This document shows positions 9,334 to 17,721 of a stretch of DNA of 43,060 nt, piece by piece. Both the position numbers and the translations under genes were made by a program. The notes beneath the pieces are model-generated. The model made no database searches. It saw nothing but the letters and a program-made list of their open reading frames with translations, and was not told the DNA's origin. Positions within the stretch are counted from its first letter, which is position 1. Every line of letters starts with the position of its first letter. This DNA comes from Verrucomicrobiota bacterium (GTDB taxonomy: Bacteria; Verrucomicrobiota; Verrucomicrobiia; CAIQCK01). The stretch covers positions 1-43,060 of the forward strand of contig JACRKA010000237.1 in assembly GCA_016219905.1 (NCBI GenBank). Reading direction: 5' to 3'.

Positions 9334-10107
9334 TTACCGGCGCTGGTGTTGGAGGAACCAGTCGTAAAGTTTCGAGTTGTCGTAGGTCTCGGTCCAGGAA
9401 TCGTGTTTTGCCTCGGGATAAACGGTCAGCTCGACCTCCTTGCAGCCGAGCTTGCGCAGTGCCGCGACCATCCGCTCGGATTCCTCCAGTTTGACGACGG
9501 GGTCTTTGGCGCCGTGAAACGCCCAGACGGGCAGCGACTTGAGCGCTTCGACTTTCTTCGGGTTCCCCAACAGCACGCTGATCCGGTCGCCGCCGCCGCA
9601 GACGGGGGCGATGGCGGCGAAGCGTTCCGGGCAGGCCAGCCCCAGGCTCCAGGTGCCGAAGCCGCCCATGCTCAGGCCGGTGAGATAGACGCGGGTCTTG
9701 TCCACGCGGTATTTCCCGAGGATGCTGTCCAGCAGCGCGATGAGGGTTTCGTTGTCCCATCGCTGGCCCGGCGGACACTGGGGCGAGAGCACGATGAACG
9801 GAAAGTCCGGCTGCTGCCGCACCCGTTTGGGCGGGCCGTGTGCCGAGACCTTCCAGACGTTGGAGCCGCGCTCGCCGGCGCCGTGGAGGAAATAGATCAG
9901 CGGCCATTTCTTCTTGCCGCTCGCGCGGTAGTCCTTCGGCAGGAAGAGCAGGTAGTCCGCGCTGACGGCGCGGCTGATCCGGGTCTTGAATGAATGGGTG
10001 GTTTGCACGTTGTCGGGGGCGGGTTCGTCGGTGCCAGCGTTGGTGGCAGCGATGCCGAGCAGCAATGTCAGCACTGGGATCGCGGCACGCAGGGTTGGCG
10101 GGGTCAT
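9334..10107 (-). CDS. Secreted carboxylesterase / phospholipase-like alpha/beta hydrolase (COG4099)
   Basis: 257 residues with an N-terminal signal peptide (residues about 7-24, LRAAIPVLTLLLGIAATNAG). The fold is shown by FLHGAGERG (75-81), the nucleophile elbow GLSMGG with Ser146, Asp202 in HGAKDPVV and His235 in PEAKHDSW, a complete triad. The family includes dienelactone-hydrolase-like and polyhydroxybutyrate or acetyl-xylan-type esterases. It is convergent with the other secreted esterase, ending only 27 bases from it, so the two are not one operon but may serve the same substrate. Upstream is a 306-base divergent region shared with the PEP-CTERM gene. Confidence 0.82.
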   Translation of the reverse strand: MTPPTLRAAIPVLTLLLGIAATNAGTDEPAPDNVQTTHSFKTRISRAVSADYLLFLPKDYRASGKKKWPLIYFLHGAGERGSNVWKVSAHGPPKRVRQQPDFPFIVLSPQCPPGQRWDNETLIALLDSILGKYRVDKTRVYLTGLSMGGFGTWSLGLACPERFAAIAPVCGGGDRISVLLGNPKKVEALKSLPVWAFHGAKDPVVKLEESERMVAALRKLGCKEVELTVYPEAKHDSWTETYDNSKLYDWFLQHQRR

Positions 10108-10413
10108 TGGCGGGGATTATGCGCGTTTCGCGGCGGGTGGCAAGCGCGGGGCGTGCCTCGCGCGGACATTTTCGACAATCTTGGAGAACGAGCTTGCAAA
10201 TCTCCAAGCCGGGGTGTATCCGGACGCCGTCAGAACCGGGGGGGCCAGCCGTCTGGCCTCCGAACTTCGAGGGGAATCATGTTGTATCTGACTGAGCGCA
10301 GCCGTTGCGGGCGTGGATGCCGAAGCGCGCGTGTCTCTTGCGCGTCGCTGGCTTCTGCCGCTGAAACCCGAGGTGTCCCGCGGCGCGCTCCTGCCTCCAT
10401 TGGAGAATGACCC
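10108..10413. other. Divergent intergenic region between the esterase and the PEP-CTERM gene
   Basis: 306 bases without a convincing gene. A short dyad GGCCAG-CCGT-CTGGCC lies near 10242-10257. TGGAGAATGA just before ATG 10414 supplies a ribosome binding site for the PEP-CTERM gene. No promoter with good -35 and -10 elements stands out on either strand; a sigma-54-like GG...GC pair at 10183-10197 has the wrong spacing. Confidence 0.5.
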
Positions 10414-11256
10414 ATGAATACTCATCCATCCAATCATTCACCATCGCGGCGCGCGCGACTCGCGACGGCCGTCGGCGTCATCTGGCTTTCGCTGGCGGCA
10501 GCAGGCCCCGCGTCGGCCGACAACGTGTTGCCCGGTTATGACCTGTTTGTGACGCCTGCACCCACGATGGGAACCAGCGCGTGGCACTTTGCAATCAACC
10601 CGTTGCCTGCGAGCTTCTTTGATCCCGGCTCGGACCCGTTCAGCGGCACGGTGCTGTTTCAAGGGGAGCCGCTGTCCACGCCGCTGGCGCCTTGGCCTGG
10701 GGACACCCTTGTGAGGCGGCCCAGCACCGCGATACTGCCGACGGTGCCCTCTGCTGACAGCATCCCCATCGAGATCGTGGCGCTGAATCTGGTGTCCGTT
10801 AATCCGATCACGGTCACCTATGGCCTCGGGGCGCCGGAGCAGTGGGACGTGCGCATGACGCTGACCAACGCGGCGCCCGGCGCGATGACGATCAGCCACA
10901 CCGCCCCTGATGGCGGCACCTTCACCAGTTCATTTTTCATAACCCCCACGTTCACGTTCACGCGACACGGTGACCTGGCCGAACGGGACACCAACCAGTT
11001 CGACAACATCACGCAGACCTCCATCGTCCAGTGGAGCCACACCGCCCCTGATGGCGCGGTGACGACACCCAGCACGAGCAACTTTTTTCCCGGCGGCGAG
11101 CCGGGCAACCCATCGGGGACAGTCCAGCAATACCGCTACTTCAGCAGCCAGTTCACATGGGACATCCAACTGGCTACTGTGCCCGAACCGGGCAGCTTGG
11201 CGCTGCTCGGAACCGGGTTGGCCGCGCTGGTGGCGATGCGGCGACGGCGGGACTGA
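10414..11256 (+). CDS. PEP-CTERM sorting domain protein
   Basis: 280 residues. The start ATG 10414 follows GGAG at 10402-10405. A basic N-terminus and hydrophobic stretch at residues 10-30 (ending PASA) form a signal peptide. The C-terminus is a textbook PEP-CTERM tag: VPEPGSL, then LALLGTGLAALVAM, then RRRRD at the end, recognised in Gram-negatives by exosortase (EpsH/XrtA) and linked to exopolysaccharide-associated surface display. The middle is low in cysteine, rich in Thr/Pro/Ser, and shows an internal repeat, HTAPDGGTF and HTAPDGAVT, in beta-rich sequence; no known domain was recognised. No exosortase gene is in the window, so sorting would act in trans. Its ligand or role is unknown. 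Confidence 0.85.
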   Translation: MNTHPSNHSPSRRARLATAVGVIWLSLAAAGPASADNVLPGYDLFVTPAPTMGTSAWHFAINPLPASFFDPGSDPFSGTVLFQGEPLSTPLAPWPGDTLVRRPSTAILPTVPSADSIPIEIVALNLVSVNPITVTYGLGAPEQWDVRMTLTNAAPGAMTISHTAPDGGTFTSSFFITPTFTFTRHGDLAERDTNQFDNITQTSIVQWSHTAPDGAVTTPSTSNFFPGGEPGNPSGTVQQYRYFSSQFTWDIQLATVPEPGSLALLGTGLAALVAMRRRRD

Positions 11257-11320
11257 GCTTCCCTTTACGCCCGCAATCCCGCGTCCGCGCGAAAACCGCC
11301 TGAATCTGCGCAAAAACACC

Positions 11321-11349
11321 TTGCGCGCCCGCCGCTGCTTCGCTAGAGT
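11321..11349 (+). promoter_or_regulatory. Candidate sigma-70 promoter for rpmB
   Basis: TTGCGC (11321-11326) and TAGAGT (11344-11349) are separated by 17 bases, about 37 bases before the rpmB start codon. The -10 is a fair match and the -35 shares TTG. AAGGA at 11374-11378 serves as ribosome binding site. Confidence 0.5.
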
Positions 11350-11385
11350 TCGCGCCCCTTTGCGGGACAACTGAAGGACAAAACC

Positions 11386-11649
11386 ATGGCACAAGTATGT
11401 GATTTTTGCGGCAAAAGCTCCATCAAGGGGCACTACATTCTGCGCAGCGGCAAGGCCAAGAAGCAGGGCGGCATCGGCACGCACGTGACCGCCATGACCA
11501 AGCGCCGGTTCCACCCGAACCTCCAGCGCGTCAAGGCCCTCGTCAGCGGCGCCGTCCGCCACGTGCTCGTCTGCACGGGCTGCATGAAGGCCGGCCGCGT
11601 CACGCGCCCGCTCGCCCGCACCTGGAAGCCCGAAGCGAAGGCGGCGTGA
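11386..11649 (+). CDS. rpmB: 50S ribosomal protein L28
   Basis: 87 residues, the usual bacterial length plus a short tail. L28 is a structural protein of the large ribosomal subunit. The N-terminal CDFCGKSS, the central THVTAMTKRRFHPNLQRV block and the C-terminal VLVCTGCMKAGRV are diagnostic. Two CxxC pairs (C5/C8 and C63/C66) mark the zinc-binding (C+) form, as opposed to zinc-free paralogues induced under zinc limitation in some bacteria. ATG 11386 follows AAGGA with suitable spacing. It is monocistronic: a repeat hairpin and convergent recJ lie right behind it. Confidence 0.96.
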   Translation: MAQVCDFCGKSSIKGHYILRSGKAKKQGGIGTHVTAMTKRRFHPNLQRVKALVSGAVRHVLVCTGCMKAGRVTRPLARTWKPEAKAA

Positions 11650-11658
11650 GGCGGAAGG

Positions 11659-11726
11659 CGTAAAACGTGAAACGTGAAACGTGATTCCTTGGTTTTACGT
11701 TTTACGTTTCACGTTTTATGTTTCAC
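11659..11726. repeat. Inverted array of CGTRAAN heptamers forming a long hairpin between rpmB and recJ
   Basis: The left arm reads CGTAAAA CGTGAAA CGTGAAA CGTGATT from 11659. The right arm (about 11691-11725) is the same type of heptamer in reverse orientation (TTTTACG, TTTCACG, TTTTATG). The arms pair over about 28 bases; nearly all mismatches are G opposite T, i.e. G-U wobbles in the plus-strand RNA. It sits in the convergent gap and runs into the last codons of recJ (stop at 11716-11718), so it probably acts as a bidirectional terminator or mRNA end-protector. Confidence 0.75.
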
Positions 11727-13458
11727 TGACGTGCGCCTCCTGTAGTTTTAACTGCACGCTGCGCCGTCCCTGATACTCGTTCAGTTCCGGCACGAACACG
11801 ATGTCCAGCGCGTCGCCGGCGTTGAACTCCTTGTTGCCCATCCCGAACCCGATCGCGTCCACGCTGACCTCGCCATCGGTCAGCCACAGCTTGAGATGTT
11901 CGCCTGACTTGCCGACGACGCGCGGCTCGATCTTCACCCGCACGCCGCGCGCGCAGAACAACGGCCGCGGATTCTCCTGCCCCGTCGGCTCGATCTGCGC
12001 CAGGTCCTCGATGAATTGCTCGGTGATCTCGTTCAGCGGCAACTCCGCGTCGAGCCGCCACGCGGGTGTCAGCTTCTCGGCGGGAATCACCTGCTTCGCG
12101 TGCTCATTCAGCGCCTCGCGCAGCTTCGCGACATTCTCCGGTTTGATCGAAAGTCCCGCCGCCATCTCGTGGCCGCCGAAGTGGAGCAGCAGCTCGCGGC
12201 AACTGGCCAGCCCGGCGGTGATGTCATAGCCCTCGATGCTGCGGCCGCTGCCGCGCCAGCCGTCGCCGGTGGCCTCCGGCGGCGCGCCGCCGATGATGAT
12301 TGTCGGCCGGTAGAACGTCCGCAGCACGCGCGAGGCGACGATGCCCACCACGCCGATGTGCCACGATTCATCAGCCTGCACGATGACGTAGTCGTGGTGG
12401 GCGTGGAAATCCTGCCCGACGCGATGCTGCGCTTCCTCCGCGATCTGCTTCTCGATGGTTTGACGCTCGCGGTTGTTGGTGTCCAGCGAGCGCGCCATTT
12501 CGGCCGCCCGGCGCGGGTCGGAGGTCAGCAACAACTCCAACGCTTGCTCGGCGGTCTGCAAACGGCCCGCGGCGTTCAGTCGCGGCCCGATGCCGAAGCC
12601 GACGTGATAGGGCGTGATGGGCAGCTTGATTTTGGCCACCTCCAGCAACGCGCGCAGCCCGGTGCGCTTGGTCTCGGCGATGAGCGGCAGTCCCGACGCG
12701 GCGATCAGCCGGTTCTCTCCAACCAAGGGCACGATGTCGGCGATGGTGCCGATGGCGGCGAGATCGAGCGCGTCTTTGAGTTCGAACGCGGTCGCGCCGG
12801 CCAGATTCCGGGCGCGCGCCTCTTTCAACAACGCATGGCCGAACTTGAACGCCAGCCCCGCGCTGGCCAGCCAGCGCGACGGCGTCTCGCCCGCCTGCAA
12901 CTTCGGGTTGACCACCGCCACGCAGCGGGGCGGCTTCGCGCCTTCAGGAACCTCGTGATGGTCGAGGACGATGACATCCACTCCCTGCGCCGTGAGCCAC
13001 TCGACCTGCGAGACGGCCGTGGTGCCGCAGTCCACAGCGATGAGCAGCTTGGGTTTGAGCTTCGCGACGCAGGCTTCCACGGCGGTTTGGCTGAGACCGT
13101 AGCCCTCGTCCATGCGGTTGGGCAGGTAGCAACCAGTGTCCGCGCCGAGCGCGGCGAGCACTTGCTGCAACTGCGCCGTCGCGGTGACGCCGTCCACGTC
13201 GTAGTCGCCGAAGATGGCGATCTTCTCGCGCCGCTCGATGGCGGCGAGGACTCGCTCGACGGCGGGGCGCATATCCGGCAGCAGGAACGGGTCGCTCAGG
13301 TCGCGCAGGCGCGGTTTGAGGAAACGCTCGGCTGCCTCCTCCGTCCGGTGGCCGCGGTTGATGAGCACCTGTGCGAGGGCAGGGGAGATGCGCAGCGCGT
13401 CGGCGAGTTGCTTCTGCAGTTCAGGTTCGGGCGGTGCGATCAGCCAACGGCGTTTCAC
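11716..13458 (-). CDS. recJ: Single-stranded-DNA-specific exonuclease RecJ
   Basis: 580 residues, normal for RecJ. The enzyme degrades single-stranded DNA 5' to 3' in RecF-pathway recombination, mismatch and base-excision repair. DHH-domain motifs are visible: DYDVDG (85-90), AVDCGTT (141-147), DHHE (166-169), and GPRLNAAGRL; the DHHA1 domain shows GSGRSIEGYD and FGGHEMAAGLS. The C-terminal OB-like segment ends at TAA. The start is GTG at 13456-13458, inside a CGTGAAACG unit, and no ribosome binding site precedes it because a heptamer repeat array occupies that position. The start is therefore the least certain part. Heptamer repeats also form its stop codon region, so the gene is bracketed by them. 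Confidence 0.95.
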   Translation of the reverse strand: MKRRWLIAPPEPELQKQLADALRISPALAQVLINRGHRTEEAAERFLKPRLRDLSDPFLLPDMRPAVERVLAAIERREKIAIFGDYDVDGVTATAQLQQVLAALGADTGCYLPNRMDEGYGLSQTAVEACVAKLKPKLLIAVDCGTTAVSQVEWLTAQGVDVIVLDHHEVPEGAKPPRCVAVVNPKLQAGETPSRWLASAGLAFKFGHALLKEARARNLAGATAFELKDALDLAAIGTIADIVPLVGENRLIAASGLPLIAETKRTGLRALLEVAKIKLPITPYHVGFGIGPRLNAAGRLQTAEQALELLLTSDPRRAAEMARSLDTNNRERQTIEKQIAEEAQHRVGQDFHAHHDYVIVQADESWHIGVVGIVASRVLRTFYRPTIIIGGAPPEATGDGWRGSGRSIEGYDITAGLASCRELLLHFGGHEMAAGLSIKPENVAKLREALNEHAKQVIPAEKLTPAWRLDAELPLNEITEQFIEDLAQIEPTGQENPRPLFCARGVRVKIEPRVVGKSGEHLKLWLTDGEVSVDAIGFGMGNKEFNAGDALDIVFVPELNEYQGRRSVQLKLQEAHVSET

Positions 13459-13498
13459 GGTCGTAATACGTAATCCGTAATGCGTTATCCGTAAATCG
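13453..13498. repeat. Tandem CGTAATN heptamer array at the recJ start
   Basis: Five consecutive 7-base units, CGTAATA, CGTAATC, CGTAATG, CGTTATC, CGTAAAT, run from 13462 to 13496. On the opposite strand a CGTGAAACG unit (13459-13451 region) contains the recJ GTG start codon. The period is exactly seven bases with CGT fixed and the last positions varying. Confidence 0.8.
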
Positions 13499-13583
13499 AA
13501 TTATGGGGCGCGAGCCGATGATCCGATGGACACGGACTCAACTTCGAAGAGGTGCGGGCCAATGCGGAGCCTCGTCGCGGGCC

Positions 13584-13612
13584 TCGACGGTCGCGAGGTG
13601 ATCCTGTATGAT
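13584..13612 (+). promoter_or_regulatory. Candidate promoter for the multi-span membrane protein gene
   Basis: TCGACG (13584-13589) and TATGAT (13607-13612) are 17 bases apart, 41 bases before ATG 13653. The -10 is good, the -35 partial. Confidence 0.4.
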
Positions 13613-13652
13613 TCGAGCGCACTGGAATGGGTTGACCGAAGGAGAAACGACC

Positions 13653-14633
13653 ATGACGACGCCACCGCTCAGTCCAACCGCTGCTAATTTCAAAGACCGC
13701 CGGGCCGGTCTGATCGTTTTTGGCATCCTGGTGATTCTCCTCGGCTGCTTGTGCGCGCTTCTCTTGCCGCTGATGTTCGCCGGCCAGGCTTTCTCCGCCA
13801 AACTGACCGGTGGAGCGGCCAGCTACCGCATGATCATACCCGGCGCGTTGATCTATGGCTGGATGGCGGTGGCGTTCATCTGGCTGGGCATCGGTTCCGT
13901 CCTTTGCCGGCGCTGGGCGCGGGCGTTGTTGCTGACCCTGTCATGGTGTTGGTTGGTCGTCGGCATTGTCAGCACGGTGATCATGGCCTTCGTGCTGCCG
14001 CAGATCCTCGCGGTCTCGGTTCCCGAAGGACAAAAGATGCCGGAGGCCGCCCGCTGGATGATCGCGGTTGTCATGGTGGGCACGATCAGCGTGATCTACG
14101 TGCTGCTGCCCGGCGCGCTGGTGCTGTTCTATCGGAGCCGGCACGTGAAGGCGACGTGCGAGGCGCGCGACCCGGTGAGGCGTTGGACGGATGCGTGTCC
14201 GTTGCCCGTGCTCGCGGTCAGCCTGATGCTCGCGTTCAGCGCGTTCTCGATGCTGTCCATGCCGCTGGCCTTCAACAGCGTCATGCCATTCTTCGGCAAG
14301 CTGATCTCCGGCGCGCCGGCCACGATGCTGTGTCTGGGGATCACGTTGCTGATGGCGTGGGCCGCGCGGGCCATTTACCGGCTGGAGCCGGCGGCGTGGT
14401 GGGTGATGATCGCATTCTTTGCGGTGATGATGGTCTCCGGGGCGTTGACGTTTGCGCGGATTGATCTGATCGAGATGTATCGGCAGATGGGGTTCCCGCC
14501 GGATCAGTTGGCCCAGATGGAGAAGTTCAGTTTTGTTCGCGACCGCTCGGCGGCGTGGTGGATGTCGTTGTCCGCCGTGCCGTTCTTCGGCTATCTCATT
14601 TGGGTGAAGAGATACTTCCGCCGGGCGACGTGA
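13653..14633 (+). CDS. Multi-span membrane protein of unknown function
   Basis: 326 residues from ATG 13653, which has AAGGAG at 13639-13644; an in-frame ATG at 13608 lacks a site and lies in the predicted promoter. About eight hydrophobic segments alternate with short loops, beginning VFGILVILLGCLCALLLPLM and including WARALLLTLSWCWLVVGIVS, MIAVVMVGTISVIYVLLPGA and WWVMIAFFAVMMVSGALTF. The N-terminus is short and Pro/Thr-rich, and the C-terminus ends WVKRYFRRAT. No catalytic motif or family signature was recognised. It stands alone between recJ (divergent from it) and secDF (convergent), so context offers no role. Confidence 0.8.
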   Translation: MTTPPLSPTAANFKDRRAGLIVFGILVILLGCLCALLLPLMFAGQAFSAKLTGGAASYRMIIPGALIYGWMAVAFIWLGIGSVLCRRWARALLLTLSWCWLVVGIVSTVIMAFVLPQILAVSVPEGQKMPEAARWMIAVVMVGTISVIYVLLPGALVLFYRSRHVKATCEARDPVRRWTDACPLPVLAVSLMLAFSAFSMLSMPLAFNSVMPFFGKLISGAPATMLCLGITLLMAWAARAIYRLEPAAWWVMIAFFAVMMVSGALTFARIDLIEMYRQMGFPPDQLAQMEKFSFVRDRSAAWWMSLSAVPFFGYLIWVKRYFRRAT

Positions 14634-14669
14634 GCGGGAAAGACGCCATCCGGGTTGGTTCCTGATTCT

Positions 14670-14686
14670 GGGCGGATTCGCCGCCC
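14670..14686. terminator. Small GC-rich hairpin between the membrane protein gene and secDF
   Basis: GGGCGG (14670-14675) and CCGCCC (14681-14686) pair perfectly around ATTCG in the 169-base convergent gap. There is no T-tract, so it is at best a weak terminator; nothing else is recognised in this gap. Confidence 0.3.
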
Positions 14687-14802
14687 GCCATCGGCTGACA
14701 TGGAGATTCCGCTGCGGGAGGAGCGTTGGGTGTGCGCGCGGTGCAGGCAAAACGGCTGTCAGCATCAACGGCGCGGGAGAGCGCGAGAGCGGCCTGACGA
14801 AA

Positions 14803-17355
14803 TCACGCCTTCGGCAGTTCCACGCCGGCGGTCTTCGCATCCTTGCCGCGTTGCTCGGCGATGGCCTGTTCGCGGCGGTGCCAGAAGAGGACGATGGGGC
14901 TGGCGATGAAGATGGAGCTGTAGGTGCCGGTGATGATTCCCACCAGGAAGCAGAACGCGAAGTCCTGCACGACGCCCGTGCCGAACCAGTAGAGCGCGAA
15001 GGTGGCGATGAACGTCGTGAAGGAGGTCAGCGTCGTGCGCGACAACGTCTGGTTGATGGCGCGGTTCATCACGGCTTTGTAGGAGGACTGGCCCAACATG
15101 CCGAGCTTGAGGTCCTCGCGGATGCGGTCGAACACGACGATGGTGTCGTTGATGGAGTAGCCGATGATGGTCAGGATGGCCGCGACGATGGGCGCGGAGA
15201 ACTCGCGCCCGCTCAGGCAATACCAGCCGATGGTCATCAGCACGTCATGCACGGTGGCCACGACGCCGCCGACGCCGAAGGAGAATTCGGACCGGAACAT
15301 GACATAGACCAGGATCATGATCAGGCCCCAGAAGATGGCCCAGCCGGCGCTCTTGAGGATTTCCAGCCCGACGGTGGGGCCGACGCGCTCGATGCCGACG
15401 CGGGTGAACTGCGCCTCGGGGAACGTCTTTTGCAGCGCGGCCTCGACCTTTGCGCCCTCCTCGTAGCCGACCTTGATCTCCAGCAGTTCCTTGCCGGTGG
15501 CGACGCTCTTTTGATACTGGATGACGCTCTCGCGGACGCCCGCGGCGCTGATGGTGGAGTCGAGGCGGTCCACGTTGACGCGCTGGGCGAAGGTCATCGT
15601 CAGCGCATCGCCGCCGGCGAAGTCCACGCCATAGACCTCGCCGTTGAGGTGGAGGCCGCCGCGGTTGACGAAGTTGACCGTGCCCGCCGCGATGAGCAGC
15701 CAGGAGGCGATGAACCACCACTTGGCCTTGCCCATGAAGTCGAAGTTCGTGTCCGGGACCAGCCGCATCATGCCGAGCTTGTTGAGCCAGCCTTGCTGGA
15801 GCTTGAAGTCGAACATCAGCCGCGTGACGACGACGGCGGTGAAGATGTTCGCCGCGATGCCGATGGTCAGCGTCAGGCCGAAGCCCTTGACCGAGCCGGA
15901 GCCGAGCAGGATGAGGATGATGGCGGCGAGGATGGTCGTCAGGTTCGAGTCAATGATCGTCGAGAACGCCTTGGCGAAGCCGGCCTCGATGACGGCGCGC
16001 ATGGACTTGCCCTGGCGCATCTCCTCGCGGATGCGCTCGTAGATGAGGACGTTGGCATCCACGGCCATGCCGATGGTGAGCACGATGCCGGCGATGCCGG
16101 GCATGGTGAGCGTCGAGCCGAGGGTGCACATCACGCCCATCAGCACGAGGATGTTCATGGAGAGCGCGATGTTGGCGATGATGCCGGCGCGCCAATAATA
16201 GATGATCATGAAGACCAGGACGGCCACCGCGCCGATGAGCGAGGCGCGCACGCCGCTCTCGATGTTGTTGCGGCCCAGCGACGGGTCCACGCCGCGCTCT
16301 TCGAGGATTTTTGCGGGCGCTTCGAGCGGGTTCTCGAGCGTGTTGGCGAGCGTGTAGGCTTCCTTGATGTCGAACTGGCCCTCGATGACGCCGTTGCCGT
16401 AGATGGCGGAGCGGATGACGGGCGCGCTCTTGACCTCGCCGTCGAGGACGATGGCGAGGCGGCGGCCGATGTTGGCCTTGGTGATCTCGCAGAAAAGCTT
16501 GCCACCTTCGCTGTCGAACTTGTACGCGATCTGGGGCGAGCCGGTCATCTGGTCGCCGACGACGCTGGCGCGGGGGAGGTAGCGGCCGGTGCGCGGCTGG
16601 GCGGGCGGGCCGGCGGGGCGCTGGGTGACGAGAAGTTTCTCGGTGTAAGGCTGGCCTTCGCGGGTCTCGCTGAGTTCCTTGAACTCATAGCCGGGCGGGA
16701 TTTCGTTGCGCTGGATGAGGTCCTCCATCGCCGGGTCGCCTTCGCGCTCCGGCTGATAGACGAGCTTGAATTCGAGGTAGGCCGTCTTCTGGATGATGGT
16801 GCGCGCGTTCTGCTTGTCGGCTTCGGTCAGGCCGGGAAGCTGGATGAGGATGCGCTTGTCGCCGACGGGCTGGATGACCGGCTCGGCGACGCCGAACTTG
16901 TCCACGCGTTTGCGGAAGACCTCGATGGATTGCGCGACGGCCTCGGGCCGGCGGAACTCGTCGAGCTTGGTCACGTCCAACTCAACGAGGAACGACGTGC
17001 CGCCTTTGAGGTCGAGGCCGAGGCGGATTTTGCCGGCGTTGAGTTTCTGGACGCGGGCGAGGATGTCGAGGTTGGGGTTCTTGGAGTCCTTCGCCGCGAA
17101 CTTGGGGAAGTATTTGCGGAGGTCAAGATGCTGTTCCTCGATGGCGTCGCGGATGTTGCCGTAGGTGCGGTCGGGCGCGGCGGCCTGTTTCTTGCGGATG
17201 GCGTCGGTGAGCTTGGTGAACGCCTCGTCCTTCTGCGTGGCGGTGCGCTCGAAGGTGGCCACGAGGTCCCGGTCCTGCGGCGGCCACAGCGCGGAGAGCG
17301 ACAGGGCGACGATGGCCAGGATGAGGAGGGATCGGCCGAGAAGTTTGTTTTCCAT
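14803..17355 (-). CDS. secDF: Fused protein translocase subunit SecDF
   Basis: 850 residues joining SecD (about 1-525) and SecF (about 540-850), which use the proton motive force to pull exported proteins through SecYEG. SecD features: first membrane span at 8-24, DLKGGT at 115-120, the P1 head domain, then DGEVKSAP at 305-312 and a five-span block containing GMAVDANVLIYERIRE (429-444). SecF features: a span near 545-562, GVDFAGGD (576-583), and the GYSINDTIVVFDRIRED block near the end. Fused SecDF occurs in several phyla. It starts six bases after yajC and closes the tgt-yajC-secDF operon. The many secreted proteins in this window would be clients. A 967-codon frame on the other strand is a codon-bias shadow. 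Confidence 0.96.
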   Translation of the reverse strand: MENKLLGRSLLILAIVALSLSALWPPQDRDLVATFERTATQKDEAFTKLTDAIRKKQAAAPDRTYGNIRDAIEEQHLDLRKYFPKFAAKDSKNPNLDILARVQKLNAGKIRLGLDLKGGTSFLVELDVTKLDEFRRPEAVAQSIEVFRKRVDKFGVAEPVIQPVGDKRILIQLPGLTEADKQNARTIIQKTAYLEFKLVYQPEREGDPAMEDLIQRNEIPPGYEFKELSETREGQPYTEKLLVTQRPAGPPAQPRTGRYLPRASVVGDQMTGSPQIAYKFDSEGGKLFCEITKANIGRRLAIVLDGEVKSAPVIRSAIYGNGVIEGQFDIKEAYTLANTLENPLEAPAKILEERGVDPSLGRNNIESGVRASLIGAVAVLVFMIIYYWRAGIIANIALSMNILVLMGVMCTLGSTLTMPGIAGIVLTIGMAVDANVLIYERIREEMRQGKSMRAVIEAGFAKAFSTIIDSNLTTILAAIILILLGSGSVKGFGLTLTIGIAANIFTAVVVTRLMFDFKLQQGWLNKLGMMRLVPDTNFDFMGKAKWWFIASWLLIAAGTVNFVNRGGLHLNGEVYGVDFAGGDALTMTFAQRVNVDRLDSTISAAGVRESVIQYQKSVATGKELLEIKVGYEEGAKVEAALQKTFPEAQFTRVGIERVGPTVGLEILKSAGWAIFWGLIMILVYVMFRSEFSFGVGGVVATVHDVLMTIGWYCLSGREFSAPIVAAILTIIGYSINDTIVVFDRIREDLKLGMLGQSSYKAVMNRAINQTLSRTTLTSFTTFIATFALYWFGTGVVQDFAFCFLVGIITGTYSSIFIASPIVLFWHRREQAIAEQRGKDAKTAGVELPKA

Positions 17356-17361
17356 GGTCGG

Positions 17362-17721
17362 CTAGTTTTTCGAGGGGGTCTGCTCGCCCTCGCCGCGCTG
17401 GGTGACGGTCTGCACGGCGCTGCGGAGGATTTCGATCTTGGTGTTGTCCGCGATGCGGACGATGACGGTCTTGTCCTTGACGTTGGTGACGGTGCCGAGG
17501 ATGCCGCCGCTGGTGACGATCTTGTCGCCGCTCCTGAGCGACTCGATGAGCTTCTGCGTTTCCTTGCGGCGCTTTTGCTCGGGCCGGATGAGCATGAAGT
17601 AGAACACCACGAAGATGAGCACGATGGGCATCATCGTGGACATGGCCTGCGCCCACGCGGGTTGGTTCGGATTGGGCGGAGCGCCCATCGCCAGGATCGG
17701 AGCTATGAAATTCGCAATCAC
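17362..17721 (-). CDS. yajC: Preprotein translocase subunit YajC
   Basis: 119 residues, the usual size. YajC is the small inner-membrane partner of SecDF. One span (about residues 30-46, MPIVLIFVVFYFMLIRPEQ) is followed by the conserved KRRKETQKLIESLRSGDKIVT and GGILGTV segments. The start is GTG at 17719-17721 (VIANFIAPIL), chosen because AAGGA lies seven bases upstream and because it forms a GTGA overlap with the tgt stop, implying translational coupling. An internal ATG eleven codons later is possible but would lose the conserved N-terminus. Confidence 0.95.
   Translation of the reverse strand: MIANFIAPILAMGAPPNPNQPAWAQAMSTMMPIVLIFVVFYFMLIRPEQKRRKETQKLIESLRSGDKIVTSGGILGTVTNVKDKTVIVRIADNTKIEILRSAVQTVTQRGEGEQTPSKN

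Noticed and set aside
10183-10197. Sigma-54-like GG...GC element before the PEP-CTERM gene
   Set aside because: PEP-CTERM genes can be sigma-54 controlled, but there are 11 bases between GG and GC instead of the strict 10.
13462-13496. Possible CRISPR-like array
   Set aside because: The units are contiguous 7-mers without spacers; no cas genes are present. It is a short tandem repeat.
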